A stretch of DNA of 10,727 nt from Ichthyophonus hoferi (Eukaryota > Opisthokonta > Ichthyosporea > Ichthyophonida > Ichthyophonidae), in assembly GCA_002751075.1 (NCBI GenBank), contig NAOQ01000020.1:13576-24302 (forward strand). The letters run 5' to 3'. This document shows positions 1 through 9,100 of this stretch, piece by piece. The notes below the pieces were generated by a model that worked only from the letters and a program-made list of their open reading frames with translations, was not told where the DNA came from and did no database searches. A program made the position numbers and the translations under genes. How positions within the stretch are numbered: the stretch's first letter is position 1; every line of letters starts with the position of its first letter.

Positions 1-75
1 GTATATATGTATGTATGCATGTATGTATGTATGTATGTATGTATGTATGTATATATGTATGTATGTATATATACG
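1..75. repeat. (GTAT)n microsatellite
   Basis: This is an almost pure GTAT/ATGT tetranucleotide run with a few interruptions (GCAT, ATATAT), reaching the left edge of the window. It continues into a short alternating purine-pyrimidine stretch (acgcacgcatacgtgtac). The open frame through it, rich in Met, Tyr, Val and Cys, is a by-product of the repeat and is not a gene. Confidence 0.93.
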
Positions 76-1732
76 CACGCATACGTGTACCCATGCATGC
101 GGTGATGCTGCTATGATGCTATTCCGATCTATATATAAGCATGTGTCTATATGCACCTGCAGTTGCACATTGATAGTGATGACAATTGAACATAAACACC
201 TTTGTATAGTTTTAAATATGATTATGTGGTTCTTACAAGCAGCTAGGCTGTGTATCCAGATATACATTTAACACTTCTATATACCTAGGTTATAAGGCTA
301 TGTAGATGGAATATAAGGCTATATACATGGAATATAAAGCTATATACATGAAATATATGGCTTTATACATGGAATATAAGGCTATATACATGAAATATAA
401 GGCTGTATATATGGAATATAGGGCTATATACATGGAATATAAGGCTATATACATGGAATATAAGGCTGTATACATGGAATATAAGGCTGTATACATGGAA
501 TATAAGGCTGTATACATGGAATATAAGGCTGTATACATGGAATATAAGGCTATATACATGGAATATAAGGCTGTATACATGGAATATAAGGCTATATACT
601 TGGAATATAAGGCTATATATAGATACCAGTGCTTTACCATTCACCAGACCTCAATCCTCATTAGCCATGATTGAGAAGGCGTTATGATGATGTCATGACT
701 CCAGGGCCACCATGCAAGGTCTACATGATAGTAATGAATTAATATTAATTATTGTTAATTATTACTCTATAGGACTGGTTGGTAGGCCTCACTGTGGTAT
801 TCTGTGACCTCATATCATTGGTTTAATAATCCTAGACTGATAAGGATTGGGCAAGTGCAGAGCTTGTCATATTTTCTTTATTTCTATTAGTTACTTGCTT
901 AATGATAGTAATGATCTCACAAGTTATTGGACATTATTAATTAACAAATTACCATTTATGATAACGATAATAATAGACTGATGTTTGATTCGTAGGTTTA
1001 TTGGGTGACCTTTACATTAATTAATTGCTAGACCCCCATGGTAGCAGCAAATACAAACTGGTCCTCCTTGGTTTTCCTTGAGTGGGGCCTACCTAGCAAC
1101 CTTATTTTTAATTGCAGCTCTCATTTAGGGAGATATATGCGCCAGGGTTCCTTATAGAGCCACCATTATAGTTCTGTCCCAATGCAGAGTTCATGGTTGT
1201 GACTAGTGTGCTACTACTGGGTATATCCCCCATCCTTACCTCTTTCCTCTTGCAGACCAAAGCCACTGGAATTAACAGCGTCACAAGAATCCATCCTGTT
1301 AGACAATATAGGGGTACGCAACTACCACTATATTATGCCCAGAATTGTATTATGTTATTGTTGCCGGCCCTTAATGTAGGCTATGTACCAACTATATGAT
1401 TCTTACCAGGCTGTAAGATAGACTGACCTTTACTTGCCGTTCACCCTCTCATTTGTTTCTTACTAGTTGTTCAAATCATTGGTACTGTAGCAATTCTCAT
1501 AATTATTCCTTGACAACTATACAAACAGAGGACTATTGCGGGGGATATGAGAGTAGATGGCGCTGTATGTTTCATAGGCATTCTATGTACACCCATTCAC
1601 CTCTGCTCTTTCCTCCCTTCTCTCCTCCTACACTTATACCCTGTCTATATTTCCTACCTATCATGTCTCATCCTCTCTATTCGTTATACGTGATAGGATA
1701 TGTCTTGATTTACCCCTTATCCACCCAATTAG
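76..1732 (+). other. Probable PMS2 intron (5' end not in window)
   Basis: Apart from the tandem repeats, this stretch holds no exon I can support. I looked on the + strand for the parts of PMS2 that should precede the first recognised exon (the GQFNLGF segment, the DQHA metal-binding motif and the segment after it) and found none. Good-looking acceptors such as tttttaattgcag ending at about 1116 lead into frames that soon stop. The simplest reading is one long intron, ending with a pyrimidine-bearing acceptor at 1731-1732, whose donor lies left of the window. Confidence 0.55.
286..622. repeat. 21-bp minisatellite, about 16 copies
   Basis: Tandem copies of a 21-bp unit run through this stretch. 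In the + frame each unit reads MEYKAIY, with common variants MEYKAVY and MKYKAIY. Because 21 is a multiple of 3 and most units lack stops, long frames stay open on both strands (about 306-674 on +, 290-640 and 363-644 on -). Most differences between units are single-base changes such as ATATAC versus GTATAC, and the edge units are the most diverged, as is usual for a minisatellite. It lies in what appears to be an intron or the upstream part of PMS2. I see no splice sites or flanking domain that would make it coding. Confidence 0.93.
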
Positions 1733-1844
1733 GTGTTTGAACAGAACGGATTCAAATTTCATGTGGAAGATGAGAAGGCTCCAGGCCGGAGGGTGTCGCT
1801 CACCTCTATTCCTTACAGCAAAGGAACTGTGTTTGGGATGGAAG
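1733..1844 (+). CDS. PMS2: PMS2 exon (first one visible)
   Basis: The acceptor is cccaattag and the donor is gaag|gtgggt. The frame gives [18 protein letters not shown], then [19 protein letters not shown], and ends one base into the next Asp codon. It corresponds to human IFRKNGFDFVIDENAP through the LISLP and TFGPQD region. The pattern of conserved positions (NGF.F..DE.AP, SLP/SIP, TFG/VFG) makes the assignment firm. Confidence 0.92.
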
Positions 1845-4001
1845 GTGGGTGGAATGGGTTGGTTGGAATCTTGTTATGGCTTGTGTTGCCACTATACTAT
1901 ATATTGTAGGATATAACATAGCGTGTATTGTAATGCAGTATGATATGGGGCAATGCGCCATAAAATATATACTACGTATTACTACACTATAAGTTTATAC
2001 ATCAGGGATAGAATAACTATGGGTATGTGTTTTATAGTGGCCTTGTGTGTCTTTCTGGGGCCCCTGGGCATCTTGTGATTATTGTGCACCAGTTTATTTA
2101 TATTCTTGTTCATTTTAAAATATGAACAGGTATTTCATATTGTTTGTACGTACTCTGTTTTTCTTGTTTCCGTAAACATATCTATTATCCAGGGCGAGTG
2201 TCTGTAGTCTTCCACCTCCTCTCTAGTACCTGCAAAGAGCAGCTTATATATTACTAGACAAAGATAGAATATAAGTAAAGCATAGTAGTCATAAAACAGA
2301 AAAATAGAAAGAAAACTGAAGACAGGTTGCCTGTCTGACGTCCACAACAGTGTTGGTTATACTGCTATGTTTTATATCTATCCCTACCGCACCACACATG
2401 CCTCTACTCTCAACTTGATACATAGCATTCCCTTCTTGACAGATGTGGAAGAAGTGATCTTTATGCTGGCCGACTCCCCGGGCACCATGTGTAGACCTAC
2501 ACGGGTCAGTAAGATGTTTGCAATGAGGGCCTGTAGGACCAGTGTGATGATTGGGACCTCTCTGCATAAGACTGAGATGTATAAGGCAAGTGTCGACTAA
2601 CTTATATACCATGTATGTCTGTATGGTAGTGGCCTGTCTGTGCTGTAAAGTCCCCCGTGAAGTACTATTGTACACACCTCCAATGCGTCTAAGGTACTAT
2701 GATTTATGTTGTCTGTTAACAGGCCTACAATACTTGGTAAATCTTCTTATATGAAATCACTATAATACAATCTAGGCTAACCGTAGTATACAACCTCAAA
2801 GAACTGCTTCTCAACCCTATAGTCTAGTGCCTGACATTTAATGAAACATATGGAAATACAAAGAAGTCACAAACTATACACACGCATACGCATGGAATAA
2901 CAGGTCGTTAATCTCTCTCTCATATAGGTACATTATTACACTTATATAAACTGTGATATATATGTACATGTGTGTGTATTTCTGTTCCATAGGTACTCAA
3001 TGGATATCTAATGGTTGCCATGGGAATTAATACGGTTGGTGTTTAGATCATGAGGTGTGTGATGGAAAGTGAAAATAAATCTACAGAAATAATTATATTG
3101 AAGATAAAGGCAATCATGATTGAACAAACCCCAGGTTTTATATTGGTTGTTAAATGATACACCCTGTTGTGAAAACCTGACCTAGTTTTATCCTTAAGGA
3201 TTACCATTGTATTGTGTTGTGCCGGCCAAACATATCCATACACTATATAATATATACTGTATACCCTATATACTGTATGCTGTATCAAGTAATATGATAA
3301 GACATAGTACAGTGCACAGGTGAAGACGATGTATGCACTGTTTCATTGTTGACTATTTCACTATTAGACTGTCCTATGTGAACATTAGTCTGTATCATTT
3401 TTCAAGGTTTTATCAAAGCCTTTCTCTTCTCTACTTACTGGATGCTGTATTTGATGGTAATAGCTTATATATATATATATATTATATCTATTTCTATGCA
3501 ATGGTTGCCATAGTAACAGTGGGTCTGACCATGATTACCCTTCTAAACTAGCTGGTTCGACACATGGGAGAGATGGAGCAACCCTGGGTATGTTTGCTTA
3601 ATATTATCTTTGTAAACCTAGCCCTAGCCCTTGATAAGTAATAATAGCCCATATTATTCTACATTATAGGCCCTTGAGGCATGGCATGTCATCCCCTAGA
3701 TATCCTTGCATACATATAAGTGTATCTATATATATTCACGGTACTAGCACATATACCTACGCCTATCAGTCTATGTCCTTATCTATCACTCTTCGTATTA
3801 TTGTATATGCCAAACCTACATATATCTAACCCGCTATAATGATGGGTTGCATCATTATGGCCCCTTACCAAATGATACATGGAGACATCCAAGTAATCTA
3901 TTACTCTTCCGTTTTACCTACAGAATTGCCCTCATGGACGGCCTACTATGCGCCACCTTATAGATATCTCTAAGCTGAGTGCTAATCGCCCAACTCCATA
4001 G
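1733..4001 (+). CDS. PMS2: PMS2 mismatch-repair endonuclease, C-terminal part (4 exons)
   Basis: PMS2 pairs with MLH1 to form MutL-alpha, which nicks the error-containing strand in eukaryotic mismatch repair in the nucleus. The exons at 1733-1844, 2443-2585, 3552-3587 and 3924-4001 join in frame (phases 1, 0, 0) into 122 residues, starting [15 protein letters not shown] and ending at TAG. They match roughly the last 118 residues of the 862-residue human protein, recalled from memory. Recognisable blocks are [36 protein letters not shown] and [11 protein letters not shown]. The Cys of ACR and the Cys and His of CPH are known zinc/metal ligands of the endonuclease site. The first ligand motif, DQHAxxExxxxE, should lie in an exon left of the window. 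All seen residues are intact, so this looks like a working gene end and not a pseudogene. Only the 3' part is in the window. Confidence 0.93.
1845..2442 (+). other. PMS2 intron, 598 bp, GT-AG
   Basis: The donor gtgggt and acceptor ccttcttgacag fit the phase-1 junction that completes an Asp codon. The intron is AT-rich. Its one notable item is a short perfect hairpin at 2320-2336 (AGACAGG, loop TTG, CCTGTCT). Frames on the opposite strand here are non-coding shadows. Confidence 0.85.
2443..2585 (+). CDS. PMS2: PMS2 exon with ACR motif
   Basis: The frame reads (D)[18 protein letters not shown], then [19 protein letters not shown], then [10 protein letters not shown]. It matches human DVDELIFMLSDSPGVMCRP and MFASRACRKSVMIGTAL nearly residue for residue. 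The ACR cysteine is a metal ligand in the family. The exon ends with AAG at 2585, directly followed by gcaagt, a GC donor. The acceptor is cttcttgacag. Confidence 0.95.
2586..3551 (+). other. PMS2 intron, 966 bp, GC-AG type
   Basis: The donor is AAG|gcaagt, the standard consensus of the minor GC-AG class of U2 introns, and the acceptor is cccttctaaactag. The alternative GT six bases into the sequence (gtgtcg at 2591) would put the next exon out of frame. The intron contains an (AT)n run at 3465-3483, an RFX X-box-like motif at 3504-3517 and a related half-match at 3014-3027. No exon is needed in between, because the protein alignment is continuous across it. Confidence 0.85.
3504..3517. promoter_or_regulatory. 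X-box-like motif (RFX factor site candidate)
   Basis: GTTGCCATAGTAAC fits the RFX X-box consensus GTNRCC-NN-RGYAAC at every defined position. It sits 34 bp before an exon, inside an intron. A related copy at 3014-3027 (GTTGCCATGGGAAT) matches only in part. The match is seen in the sequence; binding is not shown, and a 14-bp motif of this degeneracy can occur by chance. Confidence 0.3.
3552..3587 (+). CDS. PMS2: PMS2 short exon (12 codons)
   Basis: Thirty-six bases in phase 0 encode [12 protein letters not shown], matching human LITHMGEMDHPW. The acceptor is ctaaactag and the donor is TGG|gtatgt. The exon is too short to be seen as an open frame and is recognised only by its homology and by the phases on both sides. 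Confidence 0.94.
3588..3923 (+). other. PMS2 intron, 336 bp, GT-AG
   Basis: The donor is gtatgt. The acceptor is attactcttccgttttacctacag, with a clear pyrimidine tract. The intron is AT-rich and I see no other feature in it. Confidence 0.88.
3924..4001 (+). CDS. PMS2: PMS2 last coding exon (CPHGRP motif, stop)
   Basis: The frame reads [20 protein letters not shown], then NRPTP and a TAG stop at 3999-4001. CPHGRP is the hallmark C-terminal motif of PMS2-type MutL endonucleases, and its Cys and His are metal ligands. After MRH the tail has 14 residues, while human PMS2 has about 10 (IANLGVISQN). The extreme C-terminus is therefore slightly longer and diverged. Confidence 0.95.
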   Translation, partial: NCPHGRPTMRHLIDISKLSANRPTP

Positions 4002-4378
4002 TGGAGGTGTATAACAAGTGTATTGGTTTAATGAGACGGATCCACTAGTTACATCAGAACATTGCGAAGTGAATGAAAGGAGTAAAAGATTAGGTATTTT
4101 AAAATATATAATTAAGAAGCCATGCCAGGTCATCTAGGTCAGCATGATAAAAATATTTTGAATATAATAAGGTCTGTGAGTTACTTTCTGAATGCTTCTG
4201 AGTCTGGAGGCTCGGGAATAAGGTGTTAAAATTCATATTTGGAGATACAAAACAACCGTAACTCTAGAAATATATAATCAACCAATTTGTTTTATATTTA
4301 ACTGTAAAGATTGGTAGGAAAGTCCTAGGTTTTCTTAAGTCTGAGTAATAAAATTATTTGATATTATTGACCAATAAA
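4002..4378 (+). other. PMS2: Probable PMS2 3' UTR
   Basis: This AT-rich non-coding sequence follows the stop and ends near two AATAAA hexamers. A short minus-strand open frame (3918-4133) overlapping the last exon is a shadow. The extent of the UTR is inferred from the poly(A) signals only. Confidence 0.5.
4347..4378 (+). terminator. Candidate poly(A) signals for PMS2
   Basis: AATAAA occurs at 4347-4352 and again at 4373-4378, about 350-375 bases after the PMS2 stop. The region after the second, towards 4400-4415, contains the T-rich and G/T-containing stretch tgcctgtgccctcctttggtc split over about 20 bases, which could serve as the downstream element. No transcript evidence is available. 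Confidence 0.4.
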
Positions 4379-5994
4379 GCTTGATTAACCATATTGCCTG
4401 TGCCCTCCTTTGGTCTTCGTATTCTTTAAAACTGGGCATCTCTCTCAAGTATACTCAAAATCACTAAATATTCTTTTAAACAAGAGAATTACCACGTGAT
4501 ACAAGTAATACATAATAGTAAAGTTATATGAATGAAATATTCTTGATATTAGGTTTCTCTCATTCCACTGTGACTATTAGGCTGGCTAGATGTTTTGCAT
4601 AGATTATAGTAGTAGGTGGATATAGTTGGGCTGTAGTTTAAATAGCAATAAATTATAGTAATAAAGATATGAACTCTATTATGCCAAAAAAGCGCAAGAG
4701 CAACAATAGATAATCATCAAGGTAAACCACAAATTGTTTAGGGCAGTACATTCATTATATATATATATATATACGATTAAATATGTTGGGAACAAAAAAG
4801 TAGAAATTAATAAGGTGAAAGCACTGGGGAAACCAGGAGATAACAATCTTGCAATCAGATTAACCAAAATAATAGTCTTAAGCCCAAAATAAAACTGACA
4901 TCCTCCAGGAATAAATGCACAAAAGTTGTCCAGTCCAAAACAGATTATTTATCTGGCTATACATCATTTATATCATCTTTATATCGCATACAGTGGCTAT
5001 GCCTTTATTGTATAGCTCATAATCTATAGAGTTCTGACGGTTTAGAATAATATTACTTCATTCTCTTAGCTGGCGCAAAATGGTATGATAATTAAACAAT
5101 TTTCTCGCCCTTAATTGAGTAAATCATACGTATCATTTTAACTGAAAAGTTGATATACTTGCTCTATGTATTGATCACACGTGTATATACATCAAGCTAA
5201 AATAATGGTATTTAGCATGATTTTTTTTAAATATAAAATTAAGCATGCTACACATTGGATAATAGCTAACAATAGATATAGACTACTGATCAATTGTGAC
5301 CCTACTGGCCTTTTTTCAGTTGTGCATGAATGGATCTCTAAATGTCTAGCTTTAATACTGTAACTTCCATTTCAAAAAAAAATTTGAGGCCATCAAGCCC
5401 CTCCCAATTTAGGTGCTGTCTAGGTTTTTCAAAATAATAATATTCTTCCATAGTAATACAAATGCTAAATCATGCACTAAATCATATGGTTATCATATTA
5501 AAACCAGTTTGCTGTATACACCTGCAGGTATCTTGTAATTGTTTCTTTTTTTTTATTCACCACTAGAATATCTATCAAAATCACTTTTGTAAAACTTATT
5601 TTGGAGTTTCACTATAAATTAACCATTCCAAACGAATAGATAGTTTGAGGCATATGTATAAGCACAAATTAAAACCTTTGGATAAATTTAAATAAGTGGG
5701 TTCGTGATACTCCTGATGTAATAGATTCTGACTTATATCTGGGTCAACTAATCAAGACAACACCAAAGAATATCCAACGAGAAAATATTGAAAATAAAAA
5801 GCAAGATGGAAAATGTAAGATCCTAAAATATTTAACAGATATATCGAATCAATCAGAAATTTCAAACATACACAATATTCATTACACAGACATATATATA
5901 TATATACTAGAAACTAATGCACCACCTAATTAAACACTTTCACTGTCATACGGTTATGTTTCTATTACTCCCCATCCCTCAGGTTTACGCTCTT
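4379..5994. other. AT-rich spacer between convergent genes
   Basis: No gene, RNA or mobile element can be supported here. The stretch is strongly AT-rich, with (AT)n runs near 4755-4773 and 5891-5906, several homopolymer A or T runs, and short open frames (for example 4679-4867 on - and 5181-5363 on +) that lack any recognisable protein character. The right end probably contains the 3' UTR of the minus-strand gene. Confidence 0.6.
5552..5557 (-). terminator. Candidate poly(A) signal for the minus-strand gene
   Basis: TTTATT on the + strand reads AATAAA on the - strand, about 440 bases after the TAA stop at 5995-5997. Another copy lies at 5004-5009. The choice is uncertain, because AATAAA is common in sequence this rich in A and T. 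Confidence 0.25.
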
Positions 5995-6165
5995 TTACGA
6001 AATATGGTCTTCATCTGTTTGACCCTCACCACTTAATAGTTCGGTTGTAGGGGATTCATCATTATTCTTCTGGCTAACAGGGAGGCTGGCCTCATAAGCT
6101 ACCCGGCCAATCTCCAATAGCTGTGGGCCAGTAACCTCGCCATTGGGCCATACTTTAGCGGCAGC
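5995..6165 (-). CDS. Unrecognised gene, last coding exon
   Basis: The acceptor is ccagcgcccccacag. The frame reads AAAKVWPNGEVTGPQLLEIG, RVAYEASLPVSQKNNDESPT, TELLSGEGQTDEDHIS and stops at TAA (5997-5995). The first half continues the helical domain. The second half is a polar, acidic tail without hydrophobic residues, probably disordered. No ER-retention, peroxisomal or prenylation signal is visible at the end. Confidence 0.85.
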   Translation of the reverse strand, partial: AAAKVWPNGEVTGPQLLEIGRVAYEASLPVSQKNNDESPTTELLSGEGQTDEDHIS

Positions 6166-9100
6166 CTGTGGGGGCGCTGGTAAGTATACCCTCTTTCATT
6201 GCCGATTAGCAATACACTCAATCTCTCGATATTTCTACAAACCACATCAAATACATTACAGTTCACTATCCCCTCAATCAAACTTACAATATAGCATATA
6301 TGAGCCTTGCTATTTGACATCATTCTTATCTTTCACAGAAAAATAACAAGAAAAAAACTTTATAGGATAATAGTATACACATAGTAGTACGAATGCATCA
6401 AGTGCTAGTCTTGAGTAGATGCTCCTTTTGTTTTTCCCCTCTGGTTCACCGGCCTGTTATCTGTTCATCTTCTAATCTTATACTCTTTCACATAGGTACA
6501 TCCTTATTCTCATTATTTATTTCACCATCCCACATATACTAATACATTACTATACTATATACTAATACTATACGATATTATATATTAATACTATACTATA
6601 TTATATATTAATACTATACTATATTATATATTAATACTATACTATATTATATATTAATACTATACTATATTATATATTAATACTATACTATACTATACTA
6701 TACTATACTATACTCTATACTATATATAGAAATGGAGAATCAGAATAGTCCTTACCTCCGCCAAGTACAGATTGAGAGCATCCAGTACCTTCGCAGGGTC
6801 CTTCCTATGTGTGTACCCCCAAATTGTAAATACTTGTTACTTTTAAGAGTCCTGCAAACTACATCATACAGGCGCATAACAACCTAATAAAGTAGACAAA
6901 GATATGGCTTATTATTACACTGCAATATATATATGTAAGCATCAAAGGAGGGTGAATAGGACCATAAAATGCACATGACTGGCAACGGTAGATTATGAAA
7001 CATACAACTGTGCAATGACGTAGGCAGAGAGAGACAAAAAACATGCGAGTATGTAAGGCTACTATCATTATGAAACTGCTATAATATCCAAGAGAATAAG
7101 TTACAAGTTTATAAGAAAGACAATCTAGGGGTGTAGGTAGGCCAAAGTCAATTACCAACCTTCCTTTTACGCGCATGAGAGCAGTCTGTTTCAGTTCTAT
7201 CATGGATTCAATACAGGTACGTAATTCACTGGCCAATATCATCTCCCCTGTATCACAGGCTGTCAGTACAGGCAGGTCAAATGGTTACCAGTAAGTTGCT
7301 GGGTATATTGTAGAAGCCTAGTTACAGTAGCACCCAGCCTCCCTCTCCCCCCTTGCCATGATCACATGTTTATTCTTATACGTACAAGCACTATTAAAAA
7401 TAACACATACCATTTTCATTCCTGACCGGTAAATCACACAGTTCAGCTGTAGTTTTAAGAGTCTCTACCGCTTTCAGAAGATACTTTTCAAAGCGTGCTT
7501 GGGTGGCTTGTGACTGTGTATATAATAGTCCAACTTGCATGTCAGTATGGCAATACGTTTTACTTCTAGCATGCAATACAGACATCTATCAGCGTAAATG
7601 CATGTCTAGACAATGAGGGGGCGTTCACTATTAAAACATGATAGTGAGTTACACAGCGGGTAACAATGCAGGGCAGATACAGCTAACACTCCTTTAAACA
7701 ACCCTTCAGGGCAGATACAGCTAACACTCCTTTAAACAACCCTTCACCCCGGTAACCCAACTGTCCATGCCTATCTTTACACGCCTGATTTCACCCCTAT
7801 GAATCCAACCACATATAGTCTCATCCTTGCAAAGCCTTACCGCTATAGTTGCCTTGGGAACATCTGTATAGGCTGCCAGAGTGCCATATACCTCGTGCTT
7901 CTGTCTATTTTTGAGTGCTGGAAAGTATATACATATTATGATAGGTCAGCTGTGTAACATTCATAGTCAACCAATCAACCAATAAAATTAATAAACCACA
8001 GACTAGTGTACCAATAAAAAGTGATTAACCATAAAACATTATCACCTTCACGTAAAGACATAGGTGTAAGAGAATAAGGTGCCTCTTAGTTCACACTAAG
8101 GGGACCAGGCCTGAATATGCCCGCGATAGAGTGCTTGTACATGCAGGGCCTACAGGATCGCAACCTCTGCCTGACTTACCATCTAGACTCTCGTCAAGGT
8201 CCACCAGTACCTTGACCATGCCAAGGGACAGTACCCCCCTGTTGGCTGTACGTAGATGGGGTTAGTTCCCTTGAGAGGTCTGCAACAACACACACAAGCC
8301 AGTGCCTCAAACAAGACACCAATAGCAGGCAGCATATAACCGTAGATCAAATCAACCCCATCCCATTATATCTACATGTCACACCTGGCCACTTTTCCCT
8401 GCAATACTTCCGTATACGTCTGTATGACGTCATACTAAATCGTCTAAGAATCAGGAAGAAAATGCAAAATATATAAAGTAGGGGAGAAGCAAATGATTGG
8501 AGTAAAATTGCCAAGGGTTTAAATTAACCTAAACTTATTCAAATCGTGATATAGAATTACCAATTGACCAATTATTGTACACCCCCTGATAGTTCATTGG
8601 TTGGTCTTAATAAAATATGATTGGAATAGAGCATTTAAAACATTATTTTAGTTAGGGTTCTAGTATAAATATAGGTTTAGATTATTCATTTCTTACAAAC
8701 TATTTTTTAACAGAAGAACCTCATTGGTGTAATCAATTAATACTAGGATATATTATAAGTACTAAAGTAAAGGCACCAACCAATCCACGTGTACACCCAG
8801 GAGAGACTTTAGCCCAAGCCATATCTACAGCTATACACCTTCCAACCCTTTGAGATGCCTTAGCCTACAGCTTAGACATCCAAATGAATATCTGGGCATG
8901 GGTAGGCTCAACCTCTCTTAGCAAGAGATGGCAATGAACGCTAAAGAATACTGATGAATACTAATCAATAATAATGAATACTAATGAATACAGGGGCCGG
9001 TTTATAGCAGACCTAGCTATAGCCTACCTTTGGGTGCTATTTTCTTGATATGTGTAAGCATTGCTAATGATTCTTGTGAGACGTCAAAGGAGAAGGGGTT

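Larger units (their letters stand above)
8246..9027 (-). other. Introns around the two tiny exons
   Basis: Apart from the tentative exons at 8385-8419 and 8797-8824, this stretch holds AT-rich intron sequence. It includes several CCAAT or ATTGG pentamers (8560-8625) and a short repeat at 8942-8993. No gene is seen on the + strand. Confidence 0.55.

Noticed and set aside
286-622. CRISPR-like array
   Set aside because: The repeats are directly adjacent without unique spacers, and the setting is eukaryotic.
290-674. Three overlapping open frames with Tyr-rich heptad repeats
   Set aside because: They follow from a 21-bp tandem repeat without stops. No start context, splice site or domain supports coding.
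1117-1195. Possible upstream PMS2 exon after the strong acceptor tttttaattgcag, with a faint likeness (FLIEPPL to human RLIAPQTL)
   Set aside because: All three frames meet a stop before a usable donor, and the likeness covers only a few residues.
1193-1399. 68-residue open frame, and a possible exon after ctcttgcag at about 1257
   Set aside because: The translation (TKATGINSVTRIHPVRQY) does not match any part of PMS2 and has no other support.
2135-2675. Minus-strand open frames of 70 and 128 residues
   Set aside because: The larger one is the antisense of the conserved PMS2 exon at 2443-2585. Neither shows protein character.
1733-4001. PMS2 pseudogene copy
   Set aside because: All four exons are open, the phases match, splice sites are sound and the metal-ligand motifs are intact.
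4679-4867. 62-residue minus-strand frame with a hydrophobic stretch
   Set aside because: It is short, in AT-rich spacer, includes an (AT)n run and has no homology that I can see.
5181-5363. 60-residue + frame in the spacer
   Set aside because: It has AT-biased composition, no splice partners and no recognisable motif.
4379-5994. Old transposon or virus-like insertion in the AT-rich spacer
   Set aside because: I found no terminal repeats, target-site duplication or protein remnant. AT richness alone is not evidence.
7394-7585. ATG at 7585 as start of a separate small gene
   Set aside because: The exon phase with the preceding exon requires the acceptor at 7514-7515, so the ATG is intronic.
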